A DNA stretch of 64,000 bases from Fulvimarina manganoxydans (GTDB lineage Bacteria; Pseudomonadota; Alphaproteobacteria; Rhizobiales; Rhizobiaceae), in assembly GCF_900176465.1 (NCBI RefSeq), contig NZ_FWXR01000011.1, positions 1-64,000 of the forward strand, given 5' to 3'. A program made the translations under genes and the position numbers. The notes under the pieces were generated by a model, which saw nothing but the letters and a program-made list of their open reading frames with translations, made no database searches and had not been told where the DNA came from. This document shows, in pieces, positions 46,922 to 56,070 of this stretch; position 1 is the first letter of the stretch, and the number at the start of each line of letters is the position of its first letter.

Positions 46922-47674
46922 TCAATGCGCGCCGTCCGAGACCAGATCGACAAAGGCTTTACGATAGCCGCCGTCTCCTGCCGGATCGCGCCGAAACGCG
47001 ATTCGGGCGAGGCGATCGGATCGGGCGATCTCGAAGCCGCGTCGGTCGACGGTCGCGATGCGCCAGCCGTCACCCGCCTGTCCATTGGCGGCGGCGATCG
47101 CATCGATCGCGTCGCCATGATCCTCGTTCATATGAAGCCGGGCGCGTTCCCCGGCTGCTTCGAGATCGGTGTCGATCGCTTCGTCGAGAAGGTCCCCGGC
47201 TTCGAGCTCATAGGCACGGGCAAAGCCGCCATTCAGCGAGGCCGAGAGGGAATCGAGCCGAACGAAACGAAAATCCGGGAAATCCACATAGAGCTCGGCT
47301 TTGGGATGGCGGGCGAGGAAGCGATGACGCAGGTTTGCCCGTTCGGGGGCGTCCGGCGCGATGATGTCGGCGGTGGCGAAGAGAGACAGGCGTGGATGAG
47401 CGAGCGGATCGCCCTTGCCGGGCTCGCCGAGAAGCAGCGAACAGCGCCTGTCGTGTTGCAGCGCCTTGGCATGCAGCGAGAGGCCGGAGACAAGGAGGAG
47501 CGGGCGACCGAGAAAGTCCGTCGCCACGAGCACGCGACTGGCTGCCGGAAATCCATCGTCAGGCCGTAGCACCGCGAGCGAGCCATAGCGACTGCTGCGC
47601 GTCAGTTGCCGGGCAAGGGCGCGTGCATCCTCGTCGACATCCTGGGTCAAAGCCGGTTTTGCCGCCTCCGTCAT
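46922..47674 (-). CDS. HugZ-like pyridoxamine-5'-phosphate-oxidase-fold protein
   Basis: A 250-residue protein with a split-barrel flavin/heme-binding domain (residues 15-160: ALARQLTRSSRYGSLAVLRPDDGFPAASRVLVATDFLGRPLLLVSGLSLHAKAL in pattern) and a C-terminal DUF2470-type helical domain (RARLHMNEDHGDAIDAIAAANG, then VDRRGFEIARSD). This two-domain layout is that of HugZ/HutZ heme-utilisation proteins and of related proteins without a known role. The heme ligands cannot be assigned here and no heme transporter is nearby, so heme use is only suggested. The start at 47674 follows GGGAGG at some distance. It is divergent from mrp. Confidence 0.85.
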   Translation of the reverse strand: MTEAAKPALTQDVDEDARALARQLTRSSRYGSLAVLRPDDGFPAASRVLVATDFLGRPLLLVSGLSLHAKALQHDRRCSLLLGEPGKGDPLAHPRLSLFATADIIAPDAPERANLRHRFLARHPKAELYVDFPDFRFVRLDSLSASLNGGFARAYELEAGDLLDEAIDTDLEAAGERARLHMNEDHGDAIDAIAAANGQAGDGWRIATVDRRGFEIARSDRLARIAFRRDPAGDGGYRKAFVDLVSDGAH

Positions 47675-47822
47675 CGCCGTCTTGCCTCCCTCGCGGCTGC
47701 GTCTTCCTACCAAAGGACGTCCCTCATGGCGCCTTCTGCCTGTCTTCGCCCTTTGCGTCGGCGCTCATCCGTCATATCTGCCCCATCAAGCTGACAGAGA
47801 CGAGCGGAAAGGCAAGCAAGCC

Positions 47823-48974
47823 GTGGCGGAAGACATCAAGGGCCAGATCCACGATATCCTCAGAGCGATGGAAGCTCCCGACAAAGCCGGTGACGTGGTC
47901 TCGCGCGGGCTTCTGTCGGACGTCTTCATCGCCGACGGCAAGGCGTTCTTCTCCCTGACGGTCCCCGCCGACAAGGCGCAGATCTTCGAGCCTTTCCGCC
48001 AGGAGGCCGAGCGCCGGGTGGAGGCGATCCAGGGGGTGACGAAGGCGATGGTCGCGCTCACCGCCGAAAAACAGGCCGGAACGCCCTCGCGGGCACCGCA
48101 GCCGGCGCCTGCCCAGCCTGCGGCTCGCCCCGCCCCGCCGCAGGGCGGCGGTCGCCCGCAGACTTCCAAGCCCGGCATTCCTGGTATTGATCGCATCGTC
48201 GCGGTCGCTTCCGGCAAAGGCGGCGTCGGCAAGTCGACGACGGCGGTCAATCTCGCCCTTGGTCTGCGCGATCTCGGGCTGAAGGTCGGCATTCTCGACG
48301 CCGACATCTATGGCCCCTCAATTCCTCGGCTTCTCGCGCTGAAGGACAAGCCGCAATCGGCCGGCGGGCGGATGATCAAATCGCTCGACGCCTATGGTCT
48401 GAAGGCCATGTCGATCGGCCTTCTCGTCGAAGAGGAGACGGCGATGATCTGGCGCGGGCCGATGGTGGTTTCCGCGCTGACCCAGATGATGCGCGAGGTC
48501 GAATGGGGACCGCTCGACATTCTCGTCGTCGACATGCCGCCGGGCACGGGCGACGCGCAACTGACCATGGCCCAGCAGGTGCCGCTCGCCGGCTCGGTCA
48601 TCGTCTCGACCCCGCAGGATCTCTCGCTGATCGACGCCCGGCGTGGCATCGCCATGTTCCGAAAGGTGGATGTGCCCGTTCTCGGCATCGTCGAGAATAT
48701 GAGCTATTTCATCGCCCCCGACACGGGCGCGCGCTACGACATCTTCGGTCATGGGGGCGCGGAGGCGGAAGCCAGACGTCTCTCCGTCCCGTTTCTGGGC
48801 GCCGTTCCCCTCGACATGAATATCCGCGTGCGCTCTGACGAAGGCGTGCCGATCGTCCAGGCCGAACCGGACGGACCGCATGCCGAAATTTATCGCGATA
48901 TGGCGGCCAGAACCCTGTCGGGCCTGGAGACCGGACCCGTCGCTTCCTCGGGGCCGTCTATCGTTTTTGAGTGA
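47823..48974 (+). CDS. Mrp/NBP35-family P-loop ATPase (iron-sulphur carrier, ApbC-like)
   Basis: ApbC/Mrp proteins bind and pass on iron-sulphur clusters. The 383-residue protein has an N-terminal MIP18-type domain (IKGQIHDILRAMEAPDKAGDVVSRGLLSDVF in pattern), an Ala/Pro-rich linker near residues 90-120, then the ATPase domain with the deviant Walker A VASGKGGVGKSTTAVNLA, the VDMPPGTGDAQLTMAQ switch and IVENMSYFIAPDTGARYDIFGHGGAEAEA. In many family members the segment after NMSYF is CPxC and binds the cluster; here it is IAPDTG, so that pair is absent. The start is GTG 47823 with AAAGG upstream; no suitable ATG exists. Confidence 0.9.
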   Translation: MAEDIKGQIHDILRAMEAPDKAGDVVSRGLLSDVFIADGKAFFSLTVPADKAQIFEPFRQEAERRVEAIQGVTKAMVALTAEKQAGTPSRAPQPAPAQPAARPAPPQGGGRPQTSKPGIPGIDRIVAVASGKGGVGKSTTAVNLALGLRDLGLKVGILDADIYGPSIPRLLALKDKPQSAGGRMIKSLDAYGLKAMSIGLLVEEETAMIWRGPMVVSALTQMMREVEWGPLDILVVDMPPGTGDAQLTMAQQVPLAGSVIVSTPQDLSLIDARRGIAMFRKVDVPVLGIVENMSYFIAPDTGARYDIFGHGGAEAEARRLSVPFLGAVPLDMNIRVRSDEGVPIVQAEPDGPHAEIYRDMAARTLSGLETGPVASSGPSIVFE

Positions 48975-49078
48975 CTGGTCAAAAAATTGGGTTGCGAAGG
49001 AGCGACAAAAGCTGTCGGATGGCGCGATCGGCGGACGACAAGAATCCGCCGGACCGTTCTGACAGGAGATCGTCCTTC

Positions 49079-50677
49079 ATGAGACTCATTTCCCGGCTAC
49101 TCGCCGCGACCGCGCTGACGCTTGCTTTCGGCACGGCGGCAGCGTCGGCCAAGACGCTCGTCTATTGTTCGGAAGGCTCGCCCGAGGGCTTCGATCCGGC
49201 GCTCTATACCGCCGGCACGACCTTCGATGCCTCGTCCCGCGCCGTCTACAACCGTCTGGTCGAGTTCAAGCATGGCTCGACGGAGATCGAGCCGGGTCTG
49301 GCCGAATCCTGGGAGGTCTCGGAGGACGGCACGGAATATACGTTTAAGCTGCGCCCCGACGTGAAGTTCCAGACCACGGACTTCTTCACGCCGACCCGCG
49401 CGCTGAACGCCGACGACGTGATCTATTCCTTCGAGCGTCAACTCTCCGGCGACAATGCCTGGAATCAGTATGTTCCCGGCGCGAGCTGGGAATATTTCAA
49501 CGGCATGGGCTTTCCCGATCTGATCAAATCGATCGAGAAGGTCGACGATCTGACGGTGAAGTTCACGCTGAACCGGCCCGAAGCGCCGTTCCTAGCCGAT
49601 CTCGCCATGGATTTCGCTTCGATCATGTCGAAGGAATATGCGGACCAGCTGGAAGCCAATGGCAATATGGAGCAGCTGAACCAGCAGCCGCTTGGCACCG
49701 GCCCGTTCCAGTTCGTCGCTTACCAGCCCGACGCGGTCATCCGCTACAAGGCCCATCCCGACTATTGGGCTGGCAAGCAGCCGATCGACGATCTGGTCTT
49801 TGCCATCACCTCCGACGCCTCGGTGCGCGCCCAGAAGCTGCTCGCCAACGAATGCCAGATCATGCCCTATCCGAATGCGGCCGATGTTGCTTCGATGAAG
49901 GACAATGATGCCCTCAATGTTCTGGAGCAGGAGGGTCTGAACGTTGCCTATATGGCCTACAACACGACCCAGGCGCCCTTCGATAAGGTCGAGGTTCGCA
50001 AGGCGCTGAACATGGCGATCAACAAGGAAGCGATCATCGACGCCGTGTTCCAGGGTGCGGCCGTGCCGGCCAAGAACCCGATCCCGCCGACGATGTGGTC
50101 CTATAACGACGCCATCAAGGACGATCCTTACGATCCGGAGGCCGCCAAGAAGATGCTGGAAGAGGCGGGCGTCACCGATCTCTCCATGAAGATCTGGGCC
50201 ATGCCGGTTTCGCGGCCCTATATGCTGAACGCCCGGCGTGCGGCCGAGCTGATGCAGGCCGATCTTCAGAAGATCGGCGTCAACTCCGAGGTCGTCTCCT
50301 ATGAATGGGGCGAGTATCTCGACAAGTCCAAGGCCAAGGACCGCGACGGCGCGGTGATGCTTGGCTGGACCGGCGACAATGGCGATCCGGACAACTTCCT
50401 CGACACGCTGCTCGGCTGCGACGCGGTTGGCGGCAACAACCGCGCCCAATGGTGCAATGAGGAATTTGACGCACTCGTCTCGAAGGCGAAGGAAATATCC
50501 GACCAGGGCGAGCGCGCCAAGCTCTACGAACAGGCCCAGGAGGTCTTCAAGCGTGAGGCGCCCTGGCTGACGATCGACCATTCCACCGTGGTTATGCCGA
50601 TGCAGAAGTCGGTTCAGAACTTCGTTCAGGATCCGCTCGGTTATCACCGCTTCGATGGTGTCGATTTGGCCGAGTAA
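49079..50677 (+). CDS. dppA: Dipeptide ABC transporter substrate-binding protein
   Basis: DppA-type periplasmic receptor of the SBP_bac_5 family. The 532-residue precursor has a signal peptide (LLAATALTLAFGTAAASA) and the DppA-like mature start KTLVYCSEGSPEGFDPALYTAGTTFDASSRAVYNRLVEF, then LNADDVIYSFERQ, LGTGPFQFVAYQPDAVIRYKAHPDYW and a C-terminal DNGDPDNFLDTLLGCDA, all close to dipeptide/heme receptor DppA. AGGAGA lies upstream of the ATG. It opens the dpp operon and is separated from dppB by 266 bases containing a 15-bp perfect hairpin, which probably sets the excess of receptor over permease. Confidence 0.95.
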   Translation: MRLISRLLAATALTLAFGTAAASAKTLVYCSEGSPEGFDPALYTAGTTFDASSRAVYNRLVEFKHGSTEIEPGLAESWEVSEDGTEYTFKLRPDVKFQTTDFFTPTRALNADDVIYSFERQLSGDNAWNQYVPGASWEYFNGMGFPDLIKSIEKVDDLTVKFTLNRPEAPFLADLAMDFASIMSKEYADQLEANGNMEQLNQQPLGTGPFQFVAYQPDAVIRYKAHPDYWAGKQPIDDLVFAITSDASVRAQKLLANECQIMPYPNAADVASMKDNDALNVLEQEGLNVAYMAYNTTQAPFDKVEVRKALNMAINKEAIIDAVFQGAAVPAKNPIPPTMWSYNDAIKDDPYDPEAAKKMLEEAGVTDLSMKIWAMPVSRPYMLNARRAAELMQADLQKIGVNSEVVSYEWGEYLDKSKAKDRDGAVMLGWTGDNGDPDNFLDTLLGCDAVGGNNRAQWCNEEFDALVSKAKEISDQGERAKLYEQAQEVFKREAPWLTIDHSTVVMPMQKSVQNFVQDPLGYHRFDGVDLAE

Positions 50678-50731
50678 GGGCTTTTGACCGCTGAAAAGCC
50701 TATTTCGGCTTTGCGGCGGATTTGACGATCA

Positions 50732-50774
50732 AGGTCGAGGACGGGTGGCCCGAAGGCTTACCCGTCCTCGACCT
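50732..50774 (+). terminator. 15-bp hairpin between dppA and dppB
   Basis: AGGTCGAGGACGGGT (50732-50746) pairs perfectly with 50760-50774 across a 13-base loop; the 3' side is followed by GTTT. It probably acts as a partial terminator or 3' stabiliser of the dppA message. The rest of the 266-base gap shows no gene. Confidence 0.65.
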
Positions 50775-50943
50775 GTTTCCTGACAATCCTGCGGGTTCGA
50801 AGCGCTGCGGCCGTAGTAGCGATCGATCCGGGCCTTTCGTAGACGCCCGTCTATTCCATCCGGCGACGATGGGCTTGGCGAGAAGGCTCTGGATCTGCGC
50901 GGCAAGAATGGCGTGAACCCCCGAATCGGAGAGCGGACAGCCC

Positions 50944-51951
50944 ATGCTGCGCTTCTTCCTATCGCGCGTCCTCGTGCTCATCCCGACATTCATCGGCGTG
51001 TCGATCGTCGCCTTCGCCTTCATTCGGCTGCTGCCGGGCGATCCGGTGGCGCTGATGGCCGGCGAACGGGTGATGGACCCGGAGCGTCATGCGCAGATCA
51101 TGGCGCAGCTCGGCTATGACCGACCGCTGATCGTGCAATATCTCGATTATCTCTTCGGCCTCTTCACCGGCGATTTCGGCACCTCAATTGTGACGAAGCG
51201 CGGTGTCGCAGGCGAATTCTTCACCCTGTTTCCCGCAACGCTTGAACTGTCCTTCTGCGCCATCGTCATCGCGGTGGCGATCGGCGTGCCGGCGGGTGTC
51301 TTCGCAGCGGTCAAGCGCGGCTCCTGGTTCGACCAGATCACCATGGGCGCGGCTCTTGTCGGCTATTCCATGCCGATCTTCTGGTGGGGTCTTCTTCTCA
51401 TCATCCTGTTTTCGGGAACGCTCGGCTGGACGCCGGTCTCGGGTCGCATCTCGCTGCTCTACTATTTCCCGCAGGTCACCGGCTTCATGCTGATCGACAG
51501 CCTCCTATCCGGTCAGGAGGGGGCCTTCACCTCGGCGCTGTCGCATCTGATCCTGCCCTCGGTGGTGCTCGCGACGATCCCGCTCGCCGTCATCGCCCGC
51601 CAGACGCGCTCGGCCATGCTCGAGGTGCTGGGCGAGGACTATGTGCGCACCGCGCGCGCCAAGGGCCTCAGCCGCTTCCGCGTCGTCGGCGTTCACGCCT
51701 TGCGCAACGCCATGATCCCGGTGATCACCACGATCGGCCTGCAGGTCGGCGTCTTGATGGCGGGTGCCATCCTGACGGAGACGATCTTCTCCTGGCCGGG
51801 CATCGGCAAATGGATGGTCGATAGTGTCTTCCGCCGGGACTATCCGGTGGTCCAGGGCGGGCTGCTGCTCATCGCCCTCGTCATCATGATCGTCAATCTC
51901 GTCGTCGACGTCCTTTACGGCGTCATCAATCCGCGCGTGCGCGCCCGCTAA
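50944..51951 (+). CDS. dppB: Dipeptide ABC transporter permease DppB
   Basis: A 335-residue inner-membrane permease of the OppB/DppB class. It begins MLRFFLSRVLVLIPTFIGVSIVAFAFIRLLPGDPV, as the family does, has about six helices, and carries the EAA-like cytoplasmic loop RTARAKGLSRFRVVGVHALRNAMIPVIT that contacts the ATPases. TETIFSWPGIGKWMVDSVFRRDYPVVQG near the end is also typical. It starts the membrane part of the dpp operon and is followed by dppC after 16 bases. The ribosome binding site is GGAG, at a rather long distance. Confidence 0.95.
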   Translation: MLRFFLSRVLVLIPTFIGVSIVAFAFIRLLPGDPVALMAGERVMDPERHAQIMAQLGYDRPLIVQYLDYLFGLFTGDFGTSIVTKRGVAGEFFTLFPATLELSFCAIVIAVAIGVPAGVFAAVKRGSWFDQITMGAALVGYSMPIFWWGLLLIILFSGTLGWTPVSGRISLLYYFPQVTGFMLIDSLLSGQEGAFTSALSHLILPSVVLATIPLAVIARQTRSAMLEVLGEDYVRTARAKGLSRFRVVGVHALRNAMIPVITTIGLQVGVLMAGAILTETIFSWPGIGKWMVDSVFRRDYPVVQGGLLLIALVIMIVNLVVDVLYGVINPRVRAR

Positions 51952-51967
51952 ATTTGAGGAGGCGACG

Positions 51968-52909
51968 ATGAGCCATATCGAAGCACAGGAAGCAGGCGAG
52001 GGGGTCGGAGCCGACGTGCCGGACCGCGAGCCCGCGAAGAGCATGCGGCGGCAGATGCTCGCCGAGTTCTGGTATTACTTTTCCGAGAACAAGGGCGCGG
52101 TGGTCGGCCTTGTCGTTTTCATCGCCATCGTTTTGATCGCATTGGCCGCGCCGCTGATCGCGCCCCATTCGCCTGTTCTGCAGAACCGCAACGCGCTGCT
52201 CATCCCGCCCTTCTGGCAGGAGGGCGGCTCGACCGCCTATCTTCTCGGCACGGACGCGGTCGGGCGCGACATCCTTTCGCGCCTGATCTTCGGGGCGCAA
52301 TATTCGCTCTTCATCGGCGTCGTCGTGGTGGTCATCGCTGTCACCGTCGGCATCGCCGTTGGTCTCATCGCCGGCTATGTGGGCGGCTGGGTCGATACGG
52401 TGATCATGCGGGTGATGGACATCATCCTCGCCTTTCCCTCGCTGCTTCTCGCCCTCGTTCTCGTCGCCGTGCTCGGCCCTGGCCTCGTCAATGCGATGAT
52501 CGCGATCTCGCTGGTGCTTCAGCCCCATTTCGTGCGGCTGACGAGGGCTTCGGTGATGGCGGAGAAGAACCGGGAATATGTCACCGCCGCGCGGGTCGTC
52601 GGGGCTTCGCCTCTCCGCCTCATGGTGGTGACGATCCTGCCGAACTGCCTTGGGCCGCTCATCGTTCAAGCGACGCTATCCTTCTCGAACGCGATCCTCG
52701 ATGCGGCCGCCCTCGGCTTTCTCGGCATGGGAGCCCAGCCGCCGACGCCCGAATGGGGCACCATGCTTGCCGAAGCGCGCGAATTCATCCTGCGCGCCTG
52801 GTGGGTGGTGACCTTTCCAGGCCTTGCCATCCTGGTGACGGTGCTCGCCATCAATCTCGTCGGCGACGGACTTCGCGACGCGCTCGATCCGAAGATGAAG
52901 CGGAGTTGA
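51968..52909 (+). CDS. dppC: Dipeptide ABC transporter permease DppC
   Basis: A 313-residue OppC/DppC-class permease, the partner of DppB. The N-terminal OppC_N segment (FWYYFSENKGAVVGLVVFIAIVLIALAAPLIAPHSP) is followed by the family's LLGTDAVGRDILSRLIFGAQYSL motif and an EAA loop (EYVTAARVVGASPLRLMVVTILPNCLGPLIVQAT). The C-terminus has DAAALGFLGMGAQPPTPEWGTMLAEAREFIL, also typical. GAGGAGGCGACG lies just before the ATG. Instead of the ATPase gene, an unrelated orphan gene follows after 67 bases. Confidence 0.95.
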   Translation: MSHIEAQEAGEGVGADVPDREPAKSMRRQMLAEFWYYFSENKGAVVGLVVFIAIVLIALAAPLIAPHSPVLQNRNALLIPPFWQEGGSTAYLLGTDAVGRDILSRLIFGAQYSLFIGVVVVVIAVTVGIAVGLIAGYVGGWVDTVIMRVMDIILAFPSLLLALVLVAVLGPGLVNAMIAISLVLQPHFVRLTRASVMAEKNREYVTAARVVGASPLRLMVVTILPNCLGPLIVQATLSFSNAILDAAALGFLGMGAQPPTPEWGTMLAEAREFILRAWWVVTFPGLAILVTVLAINLVGDGLRDALDPKMKRS

Positions 52910-52976
52910 TTCATAGGGGTGCGGCGAGTGAATGCGCTGTGTCAGAGTTTATTCTCGTTCCCGCTAGGAGCATTCA

Positions 52977-53816
52977 ATGCTGAATGATGCTTTTTCAGCT
53001 TATTGGGACGTATTGACAGCTCGTCCGACTGCGCCTGTCGAGCCTCTTTCCTTCGTGCAGACCGTCTTCAGCAAAGACAGCCTCCTGGGAGCGGCCATCG
53101 TGGGAGCGGGTGCATGGCTCGGCAAAAAAGGTATCGAAGCTCTCACGGATTCGTGGCGGCAGGAAAAACGCGAGCGCGAGGCGATGGTCTGGGTCATGAC
53201 CGAGACAGCATCGCGGATCTCAAGTGTGGAAGAGCATTTTCCGAAGGCGGCGCTGCCGACGCTGATCGAACGACTATCGAGGACAAGCCGGAAAAAGCCG
53301 TTCCGATTCTACCTCGTGTCGTCCTACGATACACGGTCCTATGAGGCTTTCAGGCAAACCGCCTATCGCTACGGTCCAAGGGTGATTGCGGCATTCCACC
53401 GCTATGTCACTCTGGATCAGTTTTGGGTTGCCCAATATGAAAAGCTTGGGTCGGATGACTTCGCCGATTTGCCGTTTGAGCGAAAAAAGCTCGCGGTGAC
53501 GTCGCTTTTTCAGACGACGGAAGAACTTGTCGCTGCCGGCAAGGACTTTCTGTACCAGCTTTCGCTCGATCGACGAGCGGCATCGCGCGGTGCTGGAATG
53601 GTACCATTTGATAAAGAGGCGGCAGAGGCACGCAACGCACTAAAAAGCCTGTCGCGTATCATCGACGACAGGGCATGCAGCAAACTAAAACAAAAACTTG
53701 AGGCGATTGATAATGAGTTGAAGCCTTTGCTTCACCCCTTCGAACATTCAGATAAGCGGGAGTACGGGGCCAGTCATGGCGATGCTCCGGTTCAAACGCG
53801 ATCGGACGAAAGATAA
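52977..53816 (+). CDS. Orphan protein encoded inside the dpp operon
   Basis: I do not recognise this 279-residue protein. It has one probable membrane segment near residues 37-57 ([21 protein letters not shown]), then a soluble, mostly helical and strongly charged region (residues 58-250) rich in Arg, Lys and aromatic residues, and a disordered tail. There is no transporter, kinase or nuclease motif. TAGGAG lies upstream of the ATG. Its stop overlaps the ATG of dppD (TAATG), so it is translationally coupled to the ATPase gene. Its codons use more A and T than dppC or dppD, which suggests later acquisition. A role in regulating or anchoring the transporter is possible but unsupported. Confidence 0.8.
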   Translation: MLNDAFSAYWDVLTARPTAPVEPLSFVQTVFSKDSLLGAAIVGAGAWLGKKGIEALTDSWRQEKREREAMVWVMTETASRISSVEEHFPKAALPTLIERLSRTSRKKPFRFYLVSSYDTRSYEAFRQTAYRYGPRVIAAFHRYVTLDQFWVAQYEKLGSDDFADLPFERKKLAVTSLFQTTEELVAAGKDFLYQLSLDRRAASRGAGMVPFDKEAAEARNALKSLSRIIDDRACSKLKQKLEAIDNELKPLLHPFEHSDKREYGASHGDAPVQTRSDER

Positions 53817-54790
53817 TGCCCCTTCTCTCTATCCGCAACCTGTCGGTCACCTTCGCCACAGCCTCCGGCCCGTTCAAGGCCGTCGATGGCGTCGATCTCG
53901 CCGTCGAGCCGGGCGAAGTGCTCGGCATTGTCGGGGAGTCGGGCTCCGGCAAGTCGGTCGCCATGCTTGGTCTGATGGGCCTTTTGCCGCCATCTGCAAC
54001 CGTGACCGCCGACGAGATCGCCTTTGAAGGCCGCGACATGCGGGCGCTCGGTGCCCGTCAACGGCGCAAGATCATCGGCAAGGACGTCGCCATGATCTTT
54101 CAGGAGCCGATGAGTTCGCTCAATCCCTGCTTCACGGTCGGCCATCAGATCAAGGAATCTCTGAAGGTTCATCTCGGTCTCGACAGAAGCGCGCGCAAGA
54201 CGCGGGCCGTCGAGCTCTTGTCGCAGGTCGGGATCCCCGAGCCCGAGCGCCGCCTGTCGGCCTTTCCGCATCAGCTGTCGGGTGGCATGAGCCAGCGCGT
54301 GATGATCGCCATGGCCATGGCCTGCAATCCAAAGCTCCTCATCGCCGACGAGCCGACGACCGCCCTCGACGTCACCATCCAGGCGCAAATCCTCGATCTT
54401 CTGGTCGATCTGCAGAAAAGCCAGGGCATGGCGATGATCCTCATCACCCACGATATGGGCGTCGTCGCCGAGACCGCCCAGCGTGTCGTGGTTCAATATG
54501 CCGGTCAGCAGGTCGAGCGCCAAAAGGTCTCGACGCTGTTCGATCATCCCCACCATCCCTATACGGCCGCGCTCCTTTCGGCGATCCCCGAGCGAGCGAC
54601 GGGCAAGCGCCTGCCGACCATTCCGGGCGTTGTGCCGGGGCAGGGCGACCGGCCAAACGGCTGCCTGTTTAACCCCCGCTGCCCGCGCGCCGACGATCGC
54701 TGCCGCACCATCGTGCCGCCTCGCCAGCCCGCCAGCCTCGGCGAAGCGCTCTGCCATTATCCCCTTGAAGCCGTCGGAGAAGCCGCGTGA
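53816..54790 (+). CDS. dppD: Dipeptide ABC transporter ATP-binding protein DppD
   Basis: A 324-residue OppD/DppD-class ATPase. It has Walker A ([20 protein letters not shown]), the Q-loop ([20 protein letters not shown]), the ABC signature ([18 protein letters not shown]), Walker B ([20 protein letters not shown]) and the switch His ([13 protein letters not shown]). The C-terminal OppD_C region with the [27 protein letters not shown] cysteine motif binds an iron-sulphur cluster in some relatives. The start ATG overlaps the stop of the orphan gene by one base, and its own stop overlaps the GTG of dppF. Confidence 0.96.
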   Translation: MPLLSIRNLSVTFATASGPFKAVDGVDLAVEPGEVLGIVGESGSGKSVAMLGLMGLLPPSATVTADEIAFEGRDMRALGARQRRKIIGKDVAMIFQEPMSSLNPCFTVGHQIKESLKVHLGLDRSARKTRAVELLSQVGIPEPERRLSAFPHQLSGGMSQRVMIAMAMACNPKLLIADEPTTALDVTIQAQILDLLVDLQKSQGMAMILITHDMGVVAETAQRVVVQYAGQQVERQKVSTLFDHPHHPYTAALLSAIPERATGKRLPTIPGVVPGQGDRPNGCLFNPRCPRADDRCRTIVPPRQPASLGEALCHYPLEAVGEAA

Positions 54791-55785
54791 ACGCGATCGT
54801 CACCGCCAAGGATCTCAGCCAGATCTACGAAGTCAAACGTGGGGTCTTCGCCAAGCCGCTGGAGCTCAAGGCCGTCAAGGAGGCGAGTTTCACCGTTCAG
54901 GAGGGCGAGACCCTCGCCATTGTCGGGGAATCGGGCTGCGGCAAGTCGACCCTCGCCCGCATCCTGACGATGATCGAATCCCCCAGCGAAGGCGAACTCG
55001 TCATCGATGGCGTGACGATCGCGGCAAGCGGCGCCGGAAGCGATGCCAAGCGCCTGCGCTCCATCGTCCAGATCGTCTTCCAGAATCCCTATGGCGCGCT
55101 CAATCCGCGCCAGAAGGTCGGCGCGATCCTGGAAGAGCCGCTGAAGATCAACACCAAGCTGTCCGCCGGCGAGCGGCGGAAAAAGGCCGAGGCGATGCTC
55201 GCCGAGGTCGGCCTGCGCCCTGAGCATTACGGCCGCTATCCGCATATGTTCTCCGGCGGCCAGCGTCAGCGCATCGCGATCGCCCGCGCGCTCATGCTGG
55301 AGCCGAAGATCCTCGTTCTCGACGAGCCGGTCTCGGCCCTCGACGTCTCGATCCAAGCGCAGATTCTCAATCTTCTCGCCGATCTCCAGGAGCGGCTGAA
55401 CCTCACCTATATCTTCATCAGCCACGACCTCTCAGTCGTGAAGCATGTGGCGAACAGGGTGATGGTCATGTATCTCGGCCGGCCTGTGGAGATCGCGCCC
55501 AAGGACGTGCTCTATGCCGAGCCGAAGCACCCTTATACACGGGCGCTCCTCTCGGCGACGCCCGCTACACGGCCCGAAGATCGCGGCGAGCGTATCCGGC
55601 TGACAGGCGAACTGCCGTCGCCCTTCAATCCACCGCCTGGCTGTTCCTTCAATCCGCGCTGCCCTTATGCGAATGATCGCTGCCGATCCGAGCGACCGCT
55701 GCTCAAGCGCCATGGGGCGAGCGATGTCGCCTGTTTCGCCGTGGATGAAGGACGCCTACCCGGCCTTGAAAAGGACGCTGCGTAA
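54787..55785 (+). CDS. dppF: Dipeptide ABC transporter ATP-binding protein DppF
   Basis: A 332-residue OppF/DppF-class ATPase, the second nucleotide-binding subunit of the peptide importer. It has Walker A ([18 protein letters not shown]), the Q-loop ([17 protein letters not shown]), the signature ([17 protein letters not shown]), Walker B ([20 protein letters not shown]), the switch His ([13 protein letters not shown]) and the C-terminal [26 protein letters not shown] motif. The start is GTG 54787, inside the dppD stop (GTGA). It ends the dpp operon. The next gene, potF, follows after about 285 bases with its own ribosome binding site. Confidence 0.96.
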   Translation: MNAIVTAKDLSQIYEVKRGVFAKPLELKAVKEASFTVQEGETLAIVGESGCGKSTLARILTMIESPSEGELVIDGVTIAASGAGSDAKRLRSIVQIVFQNPYGALNPRQKVGAILEEPLKINTKLSAGERRKKAEAMLAEVGLRPEHYGRYPHMFSGGQRQRIAIARALMLEPKILVLDEPVSALDVSIQAQILNLLADLQERLNLTYIFISHDLSVVKHVANRVMVMYLGRPVEIAPKDVLYAEPKHPYTRALLSATPATRPEDRGERIRLTGELPSPFNPPPGCSFNPRCPYANDRCRSERPLLKRHGASDVACFAVDEGRLPGLEKDAA

Positions 55786-56070
55786 CATTCGTCCACCCTT
55801 TGCCGACCGCACGCTGATATTCGTTCCACGTCGATCGCGGTGAGGCGAGACACTGAGCCGTGGCCGGGGCGGGAGCTTCGGCTCCGGGTCACGAATTGGC
55901 ATTTGAATGGGCATCCGTTCGCTTTGCTTAAGGGCAAAGCAAAGCCTTGCCCTTGCCGTCCGAGCGTTGCACACTCTCTTCAGACGAGAAGGAGCGAGTT
56001 CTGCCGCGTGATTCCTTTCGAGGGCTTGCGCCGGCATGACGGCGACGGCAATTCGGAGGCAGACGTTTTG

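Noticed and set aside
55895-55925. Second sigma-54 promoter upstream of potF
   Set aside because: A TTGGCA is present, but no TTGC lies at the correct -12 spacing.
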